Below, piece by piece: positions 1-8,442 of a stretch of DNA of 64,000 bases. A program made the translations under genes and the position numbers. The stretch covers positions 1-64,000 of the forward strand of contig NZ_JAHTKP010000003.1 of the NCBI RefSeq assembly GCF_019192735.1. Direction: 5' to 3'. Positions within the stretch are counted from its first letter, which is position 1. Each line of letters starts with the position of its first letter. Under the pieces are notes generated by a model that was not told the DNA's origin, ran no database searches, and saw nothing but the letters and a program-made list of their open reading frames with translations. The DNA comes from Kitasatospora aureofaciens (lineage in GTDB: Bacteria; Actinomycetota; Actinomycetes; Streptomycetales; Streptomycetaceae).

Positions 1-975
1 GCCGCCCTGGGCCGGTGCGGCGCCCGTGCCGGTGCCGCCCGCCGGGGTGTCGGCGCGGGCGCCGTCGCCGGCCCGGCCGGCCGTGTCGCCGCTCGCCCCG
101 GTGCCGGCCGGTCCACCGCTCTTGGCGGGGGGCTGGACCAGCCGCAGGGGCGCGGCGTCCTCGTTTATGTCGTCGAAGAGCTGGTTCACCAGGTGGGCCT
201 GCTCCGTGAGTTGGACCGGCAGCTTGCCCTCCAGCTCGGTCCAGCGGCCGTCCTCCTCGTGGGCGAAGCCGGCCAGGGTGCGCACCGGGTCGAGCGAGCC
301 GTTGCTGCGGTAGACCGAGCGCAGCAGCTCGCGGCCCTTGAGGGCGTCGGTGTGCATGTCGTCCAGCGCGCGGCGGACCTGCTCGACGGTGCCCGGGGTG
401 AGCGAGCCGACCGTGTCGGTGCGGCCGACCAGGGTCTTGGCCTCGCCGAGCCGGGTGGCGGCGTTGTCGAGCAGCAGCTGGCCGCGCTCGGAGTCGGAGC
501 CCGCGAGGTCGAGCCGGAGCCCTTCGAGGCCGCGCTTCATGCCGTACAGCGTGTCCCCCGGAAGGGCGCTGGTGCTGGCGGCGGCGGCGCCCGCGAGGCT
601 GCCGACGGCGAGCCCGGCGACCAGTCCGCCGATCGCGAAGCGGCGGCTCCAGCGTCCGCGTGGCGCGGTCCGGATCGCCCGGTGCCGGCGCTGGCGGGGC
701 ACCGTGGCGCCCGGTCCGCCCGCGAAGGCCTGCTCGAACGCGGCCATCAGCTGGGCGCGTTGGACGGTCCTGACCTCCGGGTCGAGCGCCGGACCGGGCA
801 GCGCGCCCAGCGCGCCCGCCAGATCGAGCAGTTCGCCGGTCGCGGTCGAATTCTGGCCGGTGGCACTGGTGTTGGCCGATTCGGCGTCGGCCGCGCCGCG
901 TTGCTCTGCCTGGCGGGCCTCCAGCGCCTCGGCGAAGGCCTTCGCCCGTCGGTGCTCCAGCACGTTTGCCGTCAC
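1..975 (-). CDS. rsbN: Anti-sigma factor RsbN-like, DUF5667 protein (partial at window edge)
   Basis: The frame is open from a GTG at 975 to the left edge, giving at least 325 codons. GGGAGG lies about 9 nt before the start. The N-terminal ~125 residues look cytoplasmic. One membrane segment follows (FAIGGLVAGLAVGSLAGAA, about residues 127-146), then the motif SALPGDTLYGMKRGLE and an extracytoplasmic DUF5667-like region that becomes Gly/Ala/Pro-rich towards the edge. Its position downstream of bldN matches RsbN, the membrane anti-sigma factor that holds sigma-BldN in streptomycetes. The family is read from the sequence; the RsbN name rests mainly on this linkage. Confidence 0.85.
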   Translation of the reverse strand, partial: MTANVLEHRRAKAFAEALEARQAEQRGAADAESANTSATGQNSTATGELLDLAGALGALPGPALDPEVRTVQRAQLMAAFEQAFAGGPGATVPRQRRHRAIRTAPRGRWSRRFAIGGLVAGLAVGSLAGAAAASTSALPGDTLYGMKRGLEGLRLDLAGSDSERGQLLLDNAATRLGEAKTLVGRTDTVGSLTPGTVEQVRRALDDMHTDALKGRELLRSVYRSNGSLDPVRTLAGFAHEEDGRWTELEGKLPVQLTEQAHLVNQLFDDINEDAAPLRLVQPPAKSGGPAGTGASGDTAGRAGDGARADTPAGGTGTGAAPAQGG

Positions 976-1110
976 GGGCCACACCTCCCTTCGTCGTAGT
1001 CGACAGCCCGGCCTGCCGGACGGTTGCCTCGGCGGGCCAAAGCCACTCCATCGGGTGACAGGTCGCAATTCGGCTTGACCGTACGCCTGGTGGAGGCTTG
1101 CACGCTGGCA

Positions 1111-1137
1111 AACGAGCGGCGCGGGCGGTCGGTTACG
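1111..1137 (-). promoter_or_regulatory. Candidate sigma-BldN promoter for rsbN
   Basis: Read on the minus strand, CGTAAC (1137-1132) is followed by 17 nt and CGTT (1114-1111), about 136 nt before the rsbN start. This is the ECF-type shape I recall for BldN promoters, and rsbN is reported to depend on BldN. It lies in the 310-nt gap between bldN and rsbN, where I see no gene. The assignment is inferred from the pattern. Confidence 0.45.
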
Positions 1138-1285
1138 CACGGCTGATCATCGGACCGTCCGTTCACCCGGACGTGTCGGGCCGCCACCGATGGTGACGGC
1201 CCGCCGGATCTGGCCCGACCGCGTATCTCCCCGTCGGAGCCCCGGGAGCCCTGTGGGCCCCGGGAAGCCTCGCTCTTCGGCCGCT

Positions 1286-2164
1286 TCACCGCGCGTCGGG
1301 CGGCAGCAGGCGGGCCAGGGTGCGGACCGCGCGGTACTGCAGCGTCTTGATGGCGCCCTCGTTCTTGCCCATGATCCGCGCGGTCTCGGCCACCGAGAGC
1401 CCCTGCAGGAAGCGGAGCGTGACGCACTCCTGCTGCTGCGGGTTGAGCCGTCGTACCGCGTCCAGCAGGGCCGCGTTGGAGAGCGACTCCAGCACCGACT
1501 CCTCCGGGCTGCGCTCGCACTCGTTGGAGTCGAGCATCTCGCCGGTGGTGACCTCCAGCCGGAAGCGGCTGGACTTGAAGTGGTCGGCGACCAGGTTGCG
1601 GGCGATGGTCACCAGCCAGGCGCCGAAGTCCCGGCCCTGCCAGGTGAAGGTGCCGATCCGGCGCAGCGCGCGCAGGAACGTCTCACTGGTGAGGTCCTCG
1701 GCGGTGGCCCGGCTGCCGACCCGGTAGTAGATGTACCGGTAGACGGTGTCCGCGTAGTGGTCGTAGAGCCCGCCGAAGGCCTCGCTCTCGCCTGCCTGGG
1801 CCCGCTCGACGAGCTCCATGATCGGGTTGTGCTCGGTCTCGTAGCCCGGGCTGGGCGCGGTGCGGGCCCGGCTGCGGCCCACGCCGGTGGTGCCGGTGCG
1901 GGTGCGGGAGCCGGTGCCGGCCGAGCCGGCCGCGGTGGTGCGCAGCGCCAGTCCGGCGGCGTGGGCGTGCCCGAACGGCACGCCGGCCGGGACGAGTTGG
2001 GGTGAGGCGGCGAGCTGGCTGAGCAGCAGGCTGCGCAACAGCTCCAGGCCGGTGGAGATCTGCCGGGCGGTGACCGGCCGACCGCGGAGGCCGGTGCGGG
2101 AGCGCAGGGGCGCGGACGACGGGCGGGAGGGTGCAGGCGCGTCGTTCCGGACGGGTGGGTACAC
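1286..2164 (-). CDS. bldN: ECF sigma factor BldN, developmental regulator
   Basis: 292 aa, GTG start at 2164 preceded by GGGAG; the N-terminus MYPPV resembles BldN. Residues 1 to ~110 are a low-complexity Arg/Pro/Thr-rich extension, as expected of the BldN pro-sequence that is removed by proteolysis. Region 2 follows (AFGGLYDHYADTVYRYIYYR, then AEDLTSETFLRALRR and WLVTIARNLVADHFK). Region 4 holds LNPQQQECVTLRFLQGLSV and MGKNEGAIKTLQYRAVRTL. BldN is needed for aerial mycelium and activates bldM, chaplin and rodlin genes. Gene order bldN-rsbN and the nearby rex/hem genes match the streptomycete arrangement. The leader upstream is long. Confidence 0.95.
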   Translation of the reverse strand: MYPPVRNDAPAPSRPSSAPLRSRTGLRGRPVTARQISTGLELLRSLLLSQLAASPQLVPAGVPFGHAHAAGLALRTTAAGSAGTGSRTRTGTTGVGRSRARTAPSPGYETEHNPIMELVERAQAGESEAFGGLYDHYADTVYRYIYYRVGSRATAEDLTSETFLRALRRIGTFTWQGRDFGAWLVTIARNLVADHFKSSRFRLEVTTGEMLDSNECERSPEESVLESLSNAALLDAVRRLNPQQQECVTLRFLQGLSVAETARIMGKNEGAIKTLQYRAVRTLARLLPPDAR

Positions 2165-2654
2165 GGGACTCCCAGAGGCAGAACTGTGGACGGATCACCT
2201 CCGCCTGCGCGGAGAGCACGCCCCCGCAGCCCGTTCGGGCGAGGCGCGTGGGTGACGTGCATCCAGGAGAGAATAACGCTTTGTGCAATGACAGCTACAC
2301 CGTGTGGTCGAAGTGGTCGGATGGGATCCATTCCGGGTGCATATTCGGCTGACACTGACCGATCGTGTCATCGTTCATCCGGCCCAACGTGACCGAACGG
2401 GCGCCCAGGGTGACCAATTCGGCGGTCCGGCGGGCGGTTTCCCAGCCTTGGGGCCTCGTAATCGCAGACTTTCCCGGCCTGGCGAACGATCAGAACCGGT
2501 CGCCGGGTGGCAGGTTCGGACACGGGGTCCGGATGGCCGTACGGCGAGCGGCAGTTCGCCCGTACGAGGGGCCAGGTCAGGGGTGGTGTTGACGGCTGGT
2601 CACCCGTGAAGGGGAGCGCCGCCCGGGGAAGTTCGGCGGGTCCGGAACGGCGCG
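2165..2654. other. 490-nt upstream region of bldN
   Basis: No gene is supported in this gap between two minus-strand genes. It should contain the bldN promoter and a long leader. It is less GC-rich than its surroundings around 2260-2400. I found no convincing BldD-type palindrome or hairpin terminator by eye. Confidence 0.5.
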
Positions 2655-3653
2655 TCAGACGCAGCGGCGGCGCCGGTGCAGGGCGACCCCGGCCGCTGCT
2701 GCGCCCGCGAGCACGCCGAGTGCCGCCGCGGCCGGCAGCCCTACCCGGGCCGCCTTCCGCCCGGTCCGGAAGTCCCGCACTCGCCAGCCCTGGGCGCGGG
2801 CGTGCCGGCGCAGCGCGCCGTCCGGGTTCACCACGTACGGGTGGCCGACCAGCGAGAGCATCGGGATGTCGTTGGCCGAGTCGCTGTACGCGGCGCAGCG
2901 GTCGAGGTCCAGCCGCTCCCGGCGGGCCAGCGCGCGCACCGCCGCCGCCTTGGCGGGGCCGTGCAGCAGCTCGCCGACCAGCCGGCCGGTGTAGAGCCCG
3001 TCCTCGGCCTCGGCGACGGTGCCTAGCGCGCCGGTCATGCCGAGCCGGTGGGCGATCACCTGGGCCACCTCCAGCGGGGCGGCGGTGACCAGCCAGACCC
3101 GCTGGCCGGCGTCCAGGTGCATCTGGACCAGGGCGCGGGTGCCGGGCCAGATCTTGTCGGCGACGACCTCCTCGAAGACCTCCTCGCAGAGCGCCTCCAG
3201 GTCGGCGGTCCGCTTGCCGGCCACCAGGCCGAGTGCGGTGTGCTGCGCGTCGGAGATGTGGTCCGGGTCCTCGGCGCCGTGCAGCCGGAACCAGGCCTGC
3301 TGCCAGGCGAAGCGGGCGATGTCGCGGCGGGTGAGGAAGCCGCGCCGGTAGAGGCCGACGCCGAGGTAGAAGATGGCGGCGCCGCGCAGGATGGTGTTGT
3401 CGCAGTCGAAGAAGGCGGCGGCGTGCGGGTCGTCCGGCTCGGGGGTGTGGTTCCCGGCCGGGGCCTTGGGGGCTTTCCCGGGCTTGCCCGGGGCCGCTGC
3501 CGGGGCTTCCGCGACGGTGCTCCCGGGCGTGGTGTCCGGTGCCGGCTCGGCGTGCAGGGCCGCCTCCGCCGCCTCGGCCGCGGCCTCGCCCGCCAGGGCG
3601 GTCCGCTCGGTGGTGGAGCGCCTTGCGTGGGTGAGCCTTCGGAGCACGGCCAT
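2655..3653 (-). CDS. HAD-superfamily hydrolase, SerB-like phosphatase
   Basis: 332 aa from an ATG at 3653 (GGTGG upstream); upstream in-frame starts would overlap the divergent gene's promoter. Motif I is FFDCDNTIL near residue 81 with the nucleophilic Asp. Further on are LVTAAPLEVAQVIAHRLGM (motif II region) and AYSDSANDIPMLSLVG (motif IV). The family is the HAD IB phosphatases related to phosphoserine phosphatase; the substrate cannot be read. The N-terminal ~75 residues are Ala/Pro-rich. The C-terminus has a hydrophobic segment followed by Arg residues, suggesting membrane attachment. Divergent from the glutaredoxin-like gene. Confidence 0.82.
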   Translation of the reverse strand: MAVLRRLTHARRSTTERTALAGEAAAEAAEAALHAEPAPDTTPGSTVAEAPAAAPGKPGKAPKAPAGNHTPEPDDPHAAAFFDCDNTILRGAAIFYLGVGLYRRGFLTRRDIARFAWQQAWFRLHGAEDPDHISDAQHTALGLVAGKRTADLEALCEEVFEEVVADKIWPGTRALVQMHLDAGQRVWLVTAAPLEVAQVIAHRLGMTGALGTVAEAEDGLYTGRLVGELLHGPAKAAAVRALARRERLDLDRCAAYSDSANDIPMLSLVGHPYVVNPDGALRRHARAQGWRVRDFRTGRKAARVGLPAAAALGVLAGAAAAGVALHRRRRCV

Positions 3654-3820
3654 GCCACCGAGCATAGCCAGCCGGGCGCGGAGCGGCCGTGACGGCGGCG
3701 TGCCCGTGCGGTGAACACCGGGCAGCCCGGGCCCCTCCCCGCGGTGCCCGCTCCCGGGCGAAAGGTGCCGGTGAAAGCTGCGTGCGAGAGGTGCGCGTGA
3801 GAGGGGCGCACAATGGCCGG

Positions 3821-4105
3821 GTGAGCCCACTGCTGCGACGTGACAAGAGCCCCAAGCCCGCGCCGGCGGACCGTACCGTGACCCTGGTCGGCAAGCCGGG
3901 CTGCCACCTGTGTGACGACGCCCGGGAGGTGATCGTCCGGGTCACGGGCGAGCTGGGCGCGACCTTCGAGGAGAAGGACATCACCCAGGACGAGGAGCTG
4001 TACCGCCGGTACTGGGAGCAGATCCCGGTCACCCTGATCGACGGCCGCCAGCACGACTTCTGGCGGGTCGACGAGCGCCGCCTGCGCGCCGGGCTGGGCG
4101 CCTGA
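3821..4105 (+). CDS. Glutaredoxin-like (DUF836) protein
   Basis: 94 aa, GTG start at 3821. The core is VTLVGKPGCHLCDDAREVI, with CHLC as a thioredoxin-fold CxxC motif. QIPVTLIDGRQHDFWRVDE follows, containing the cis-Pro strand and the FW/DE end typical of this small family. It probably acts as a cytoplasmic thiol-disulfide protein; the partner is unknown. It lies between the HAD gene (divergent) and the exonuclease gene, close to rex and the hem genes, an order common in streptomycetes. The start is the least certain part, because a purine-rich GAGGGG lies somewhat far upstream. Confidence 0.8.
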   Translation: MSPLLRRDKSPKPAPADRTVTLVGKPGCHLCDDAREVIVRVTGELGATFEEKDITQDEELYRRYWEQIPVTLIDGRQHDFWRVDERRLRAGLGA

Positions 4106-4255
4106 GGACCTCCGGGACCCCCGTCGACCGGCGGGGGCGCTTCGCCGAATCGTTGCCAAAGACACTCCGGTTCGGCGTGGGTCGGGGCGTGTTCGTCGGC
4201 TTACGATCGAACTCGTTTGCGCCCATGGGGGGCTGAGCACGCGAGGAGTGCCGCC

Positions 4256-5002
4256 ATGCTTCCCGGCTCGACCCCTGGGATGCCCGTCGCCCCCGAGGGG
4301 TCCCGGGGCTTCGCGGTGGTGGACGTGGAGGCGACCGGCCGCAGCCCGTGGCGGCACCGGGTGGTCGAGATCGCGGTGGTGCTGCTGGACGAGGAGCTGC
4401 GCCCGGAGACGGAGTTCGCCACCCTGCTCGACCCGCTGGGCCCGGTCGGCCCGACCCACGTCCACCGAATACGCCAGGCGGACGTGGAGGGCGCCCCGCG
4501 CTTCCGGGAGATCGCGCCGCGGCTGCTGGAACTGCTGGCCGGCCGGGTGCTGGTGGGGCACCACGTCAGCTGCGACCACGCCTTCCTGGACCGCGAGTTC
4601 GCCCGGATCGGGGTCCCGCTGCCGCCCGTCCCGCTGCTGTGCACGATGGGGCTGGCCCGCGCCCACCTGCCGGAGGCCCGCGGCCACGGCCTGGCGGCCT
4701 GCGTGGAGGCGGCCGGCCTCGGCTGGTACCCGGCGCACACCGCGCTGGGCGACGCCCGGGTGACCGCCGAGCTGCTGCGCCACTGCGTCGGCGCCCCGTC
4801 CTGCCCGCCGGACGACTGGGCGGTCCCCCTGCGCGAGGCGGCCCGGGTGCCGTGGCCGCGGCTGGGCCGGGCCCGCTCCCGCCCGTCCGGGGCGCCCGTC
4901 CCGCTGCTGCGCCGGGAGGCGCCGTCCGGCCCGTGGCTGCCCGGGGTGCCCGCCCCGGCCGTGGTGCTGTCGGACCGCGGTGCTATGGGGTCCACGGCGT
5001 GA
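4256..5002 (+). CDS. DEDDh 3'-5' exonuclease family protein (DnaQ-like)
   Basis: 248 aa; ATG at 4256 with GAGGAG about 8 nt upstream, chosen over an earlier TTG. Exo I is FAVVDVEATGRS with the first Asp and Glu. The middle motif is VLVGHHVSCDHAFLDREF, and Exo III is AHTALGDARVTAELL with the His and last Asp. The first ~185 residues form the RNase T/DnaQ fold; the tail is Arg/Pro-rich. The family removes 3' nucleotides in DNA repair, replication proofreading or RNA trimming, and which role applies here cannot be told. The gene ends about 40 nt before the Rex operator. Confidence 0.85.
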   Translation: MLPGSTPGMPVAPEGSRGFAVVDVEATGRSPWRHRVVEIAVVLLDEELRPETEFATLLDPLGPVGPTHVHRIRQADVEGAPRFREIAPRLLELLAGRVLVGHHVSCDHAFLDREFARIGVPLPPVPLLCTMGLARAHLPEARGHGLAACVEAAGLGWYPAHTALGDARVTAELLRHCVGAPSCPPDDWAVPLREAARVPWPRLGRARSRPSGAPVPLLRREAPSGPWLPGVPAPAVVLSDRGAMGSTA

Positions 5003-5039
5003 TGCGCATCACTGTGCGGGGACAAAACGGACACCATCT

Positions 5040-5057
5040 TTGTGCACACGTTCACAA
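5040..5057. promoter_or_regulatory. Rex operator (ROP) upstream of rex
   Basis: TTGTGCACACGTTCACAA is a near-perfect palindrome matching the Streptomyces Rex operator pattern TGTGAAC-N3-TTCACA with one mismatch in the core. It lies 46 nt before the rex GTG. Rex binds such sites when NADH/NAD+ is low and releases them when NADH rises, so rex and the following hem genes are probably autoregulated by redox state. Confidence 0.9.
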
Positions 5058-5103
5058 ACGCATAGCCTGGCAGTCAAAGCCCAGCTTCACCCACAGGAGC
5101 ACC

Positions 5104-6003
5104 GTGGCAATCGGCCGATCACCACAGAGCAGTTCGCAGACGCCCGACCAGGGCGCCGCGCGCCGACCCTCGCGTGCCCGGGGCATCCCGGAGGCGACCG
5201 TCGCCCGCCTCCCCCTCTACCTGCGGGCGCTCACCGCGCTCTCCGAGCGCTCGGTGCCGACCGTCTCCTCCGAGGAACTGGCCGCCGCGGCCGGCGTGAA
5301 CTCGGCCAAGCTGCGCAAGGACTTCTCCTACCTCGGCTCCTACGGCACCCGCGGCGTCGGCTACGACGTCGAGTACCTCGTCTACCAGATCTCCCGCGAA
5401 CTCGGCCTGACCCAGGACTGGCCGGTCGTCATCGTCGGCATCGGGAACCTCGGCCACGCCCTCGCCAACTACGGCGGCTTCGCGTCCCGTGGCTTCCGGG
5501 TCGCCGCCCTGCTGGACGCCGACCCCAACGTGGTCGGCAGCAGCGCGGCCGGCCTGCCGGTGCGGCACATGGACGAGCTGGAGTCGATCGTCGAGAGCCA
5601 GCACGTCTCGATCGGCGTCATCACGACCCCGCCCGGCGCCGCCCAGCAGGTGTGCGACCGCCTGGTCGAGGCCGGCGTCACCAGCATCCTCAACTTCGCC
5701 CCGACCGTGCTGACCGTCCCGGACGGCGTGGACGTGCGCAAGGTGGACCTCTCCATCGAGCTGCAGATCCTGGCCTTCCACGAGCAGCGCAAGGCCGGCG
5801 AGGAGCCCGACCGCACCGAGTCGGTGCTGGACCGCGCCCCGGGCCCGGTCCGGGCGGCGGCCGCCAAGCTGCGCCGCGCGGCCGGCGGCAGCGGCAAGGG
5901 CCGCGCCGCCGCCGAGACCGCGGCCAAGGACCAGGCCGAGCAGGCCAAGGGCAAGACCGCCAAGGGCGGCGAGGGCGATCTCTCCGCGGTGATGCCCGCA
6001 TGA
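5104..6003 (+). CDS. rex: Redox-sensing transcriptional repressor Rex
   Basis: 299 aa, GTG start at 5104 with AGGAG 5 nt upstream. The N-terminal winged helix contains LRALTALSERSVPTVSSEEL and NSAKLRKDFSYLGSYGTRGV. The Rossmann domain has the NAD(H)-binding GIGNLGHALANYGGF and then VAALLDADPN. The C-terminal ~70 residues are a Lys/Ala-rich tail beyond the usual Rex length of about 210-260, which is common in streptomycetes. Rex represses respiratory genes when NADH/NAD+ is low. The operator at 5040-5057 supports autoregulation, and hemA follows 49 nt downstream. Confidence 0.97.
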   Translation: MAIGRSPQSSSQTPDQGAARRPSRARGIPEATVARLPLYLRALTALSERSVPTVSSEELAAAAGVNSAKLRKDFSYLGSYGTRGVGYDVEYLVYQISRELGLTQDWPVVIVGIGNLGHALANYGGFASRGFRVAALLDADPNVVGSSAAGLPVRHMDELESIVESQHVSIGVITTPPGAAQQVCDRLVEAGVTSILNFAPTVLTVPDGVDVRKVDLSIELQILAFHEQRKAGEEPDRTESVLDRAPGPVRAAAAKLRRAAGGSGKGRAAAETAAKDQAEQAKGKTAKGGEGDLSAVMPA

Positions 6004-6052
6004 ACGGTGTGGTTCGCATGAACACAGAGATCTGTGGCACCAGGGGGCGGGC

Positions 6053-7393
6053 GTGAGTCTTCTCGTCGTAGGACTGAGCCATCGCACGGCCCCGGTCGGC
6101 GTGCTGGAGCGCGCCGCGCTGACCGGTGACGTCCCGACCCGACTGCTGCACGACGCGGCGGCCACCGCGACCGTCGCCGAGGCCGCGCTGCTCAACACCT
6201 GCAACCGGATCGAGCTGTACGCGGACGTGGACAAGTTCCACGCCGGCGTCGCCGAGCTGTCGCTGCTGCTGGCCCACCACAGCGGGGTGGACCTGGAGGA
6301 GCTGACCTCCCACCTGTACGTCCACTACGAGGACCGCGCCGTCCACCACCTGTTCTCGGTGGCCTGCGGCCTGGACTCGATGGTCGTCGGCGAGGGCCAG
6401 ATCCTCGGCCAGCTGCGCGACGCGCTGGCCAAGGCCCAGGAGGAGCACACCGCCGGGCGCGGCCTGAACGAGCTGTTCCAGCAGGCGCTGCGGGTCGGCA
6501 AGCGGGCGCACAGCGAGACCGGCATCGACAAGGCCGGCCAGTCGCTGGTGACCTTCGGCCTGGAGCAGGTCGCGGCCGGGGCGGGCGAGATCGCCGGCAA
6601 GCGGGCCCTGGTGGTCGGCGCCGGCTCGATGAGCTCGCTGGCCGCCGCCACCCTGGTCCGCTCCGGGGTCACCGACCTGCTGGTCGCCAACCGGACGCCC
6701 GCGCGCGCCGAGCGCCTGGTCGAGATCCTCGGCCCCGAGGTGGCCCGCACCCTCGACCTGGCCAAGGTGCCGGAGGCGCTGGCCGACGTCGACCTGGTGA
6801 TCTCCTGCACCGGCGCGGCCGGTGTGGTGATCCGGGCCGAGGACGTCGCCGCCGCGGTCGCCGTGAGGACGTCCGACCGCCCGCTCGCCCTGCTCGACCT
6901 GGCCATGCCGCGCGACGTCGACCACGCCGTGCACGAGCTGCCCGGCGCCCTGCTGGTCGACCTGGAGAGCCTCTCCCACGCGCACGCCGCCACCCCCGGC
7001 GCCGGGGACGTGGACGCGGTCACCCGGATCGTCGCCGACGAGGTCGCCGCGTTCGGCGCCGCCCAGCGGGCCGCCCGGATCGCGCCGACCGTCGTGGCGC
7101 TGCGGGCGATGGCCTCCGACGTGGTCGCCGCCGAGCTCGGCCGGCTGGACTCCCGGCTGCCCGACCTGGACGAGCGCTCCCGCGCCGAGATCACCCAGAC
7201 CGTCCGCCGCGTCGTCGACAAGCTGCTGCACGCGCCGACCGTGCGGGTGAAGCAGCTCGCCGCCGAGCCCGGCGGCGCCTCCTACGCGGACGCCCTGCGC
7301 GAGCTGTTCGACCTCGACCCGGCGGCTGTGCACGCCGTGTCGGGCACGCCCGTCGGCGGCCGGCCCCAGCCCTCCGGCGGGAGCGCCGGATGA
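6053..7393 (+). CDS. hemA: Glutamyl-tRNA reductase
   Basis: 446 aa, GTG start at 6053 behind a GGGGGCGG purine stretch. It reduces glutamyl-tRNA(Glu) to glutamate-1-semialdehyde, the first committed step of C5 tetrapyrrole synthesis. Visible signatures are VVGLSHRTAPV at the N-terminus, LNTCNRIELYADV with the catalytic Cys, and GLDSMVVGEGQILGQLRDAL. The NADPH-binding ALVVGAGSMSSLAAATL and a C-terminal helical dimerisation domain follow. Length is normal. It probably shares an operon with rex and overlaps hemC by 4 nt. Confidence 0.97.
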   Translation: MSLLVVGLSHRTAPVGVLERAALTGDVPTRLLHDAAATATVAEAALLNTCNRIELYADVDKFHAGVAELSLLLAHHSGVDLEELTSHLYVHYEDRAVHHLFSVACGLDSMVVGEGQILGQLRDALAKAQEEHTAGRGLNELFQQALRVGKRAHSETGIDKAGQSLVTFGLEQVAAGAGEIAGKRALVVGAGSMSSLAAATLVRSGVTDLLVANRTPARAERLVEILGPEVARTLDLAKVPEALADVDLVISCTGAAGVVIRAEDVAAAVAVRTSDRPLALLDLAMPRDVDHAVHELPGALLVDLESLSHAHAATPGAGDVDAVTRIVADEVAAFGAAQRAARIAPTVVALRAMASDVVAAELGRLDSRLPDLDERSRAEITQTVRRVVDKLLHAPTVRVKQLAAEPGGASYADALRELFDLDPAAVHAVSGTPVGGRPQPSGGSAG

Positions 7394-8442
7394 ACCGTCA
7401 GCCATCCCACGAGTACCACCGGGACGATCACCTCATGAATGGTCAACCGATCACGGAGCAGGCTCCGGCCGCCACCGCCCTGCGGCTCGGCACCCGGCGC
7501 AGCGCGCTCGCCATGGCCCAGTCGGGCATGGTCGCCCGCGAGGTGACCAGGCTCACCGGGCGCCCCGTCGAGCTGGTCGAGATCACCACCTACGGCGACA
7601 CCTCCCGGGAGGCGCTGGCCCAGATCGGCGGCACCGGCGTGTTCGTCTCCGCGCTGCGGGACGCACTGCTGGAGGGCCGGATCGACTTCGCCGTGCACTC
7701 GCTGAAGGACCTGCCGACCGCCGCCCCCGAGGGCCTGGTGCTGGCCGCCGTCCCGGAGCGCGAGGACGTCCGGGACGCCCTGGTCGTCCGCGAGGGCCTG
7801 ACCCTCGACGAGCTGGTGGAGAAGCTGGCCGGCGCCGGTCGTCCGGCCCGGATCGGCACCGGCTCGCCGCGCCGGATGGCCCAGCTGAACGCCTGGGCCG
7901 CCGCCCGCGGCGCCGCCCTGGAGACCGTCGCGATCCGCGGCAACGTGGACACCCGGATCGGCTTCGTGACCAGTGGCGAGCTGGACGCGGTGGTGCTGGC
8001 CACGGCCGGCCTGAACCGGCTCGGCCGCAGCGCCGAGATCTCCCAGCACCTCGACACCGAGCTGATGATCCCGGCCCCCGGCCAGGGCGCGCTCGCGATC
8101 GAGTGCACCACCGCCAACACGGAGCTGACCGCCGCACTCGGCGCCCTCGACCACGCCCCCACGCGGGTCGCGGTGGCCGCCGAGCGCGCGCTGCTGGCCA
8201 CCCTGGAGGCCGGCTGCTCGGCGCCGGTGGCCGCGCTGGCCACCTGGGGCCATTCGTACGAACTGCAGCTGGAGGGCGTGGTCGGCACCCCCGACGGCGC
8301 CACCCTGCTGAAGATGTCCGCCAACGGTCCGATCGTCCTCGACGAGACCGCCGAGCAGCAGGCGGCGGCCCTCGGCCGCGCGCTGGCCGCCCGGCTGCTC
8401 GACGCGGGCGCGGCCGCCCTGATGGGGGAGCGAGCCCGATGA
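7390..8442 (+). CDS. hemC: Hydroxymethylbilane synthase (porphobilinogen deaminase)
   Basis: 350 aa; the ATG at 7390 overlaps the hemA stop as ATGA. An alternative ATG at 7435 would remove 15 residues that are not conserved in the family. It polymerises four porphobilinogens into hydroxymethylbilane. Evidence: LRLGTRRSALAMAQSGMVA at the N-terminus, FAVHSLKDLPT, IGTGSPRRMAQL, and LEAGCSAPVAAL with the Cys that carries the dipyrromethane cofactor. It overlaps hemD by ATGA, so the pathway enzymes are translationally coupled. Confidence 0.96.
   Translation: MNRQPSHEYHRDDHLMNGQPITEQAPAATALRLGTRRSALAMAQSGMVAREVTRLTGRPVELVEITTYGDTSREALAQIGGTGVFVSALRDALLEGRIDFAVHSLKDLPTAAPEGLVLAAVPEREDVRDALVVREGLTLDELVEKLAGAGRPARIGTGSPRRMAQLNAWAAARGAALETVAIRGNVDTRIGFVTSGELDAVVLATAGLNRLGRSAEISQHLDTELMIPAPGQGALAIECTTANTELTAALGALDHAPTRVAVAAERALLATLEAGCSAPVAALATWGHSYELQLEGVVGTPDGATLLKMSANGPIVLDETAEQQAAALGRALAARLLDAGAAALMGERAR

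Noticed and set aside
193..1078. Long plus-strand frames opposite rsbN
   Set aside because: Antisense frames in GC-rich DNA; the minus frame shows a membrane helix and DUF5667 features with correct start signals.
2165..2654. BldD binding site before bldN
   Set aside because: BldD is known to repress bldN, but no convincing palindrome matching its pattern could be picked out by eye.
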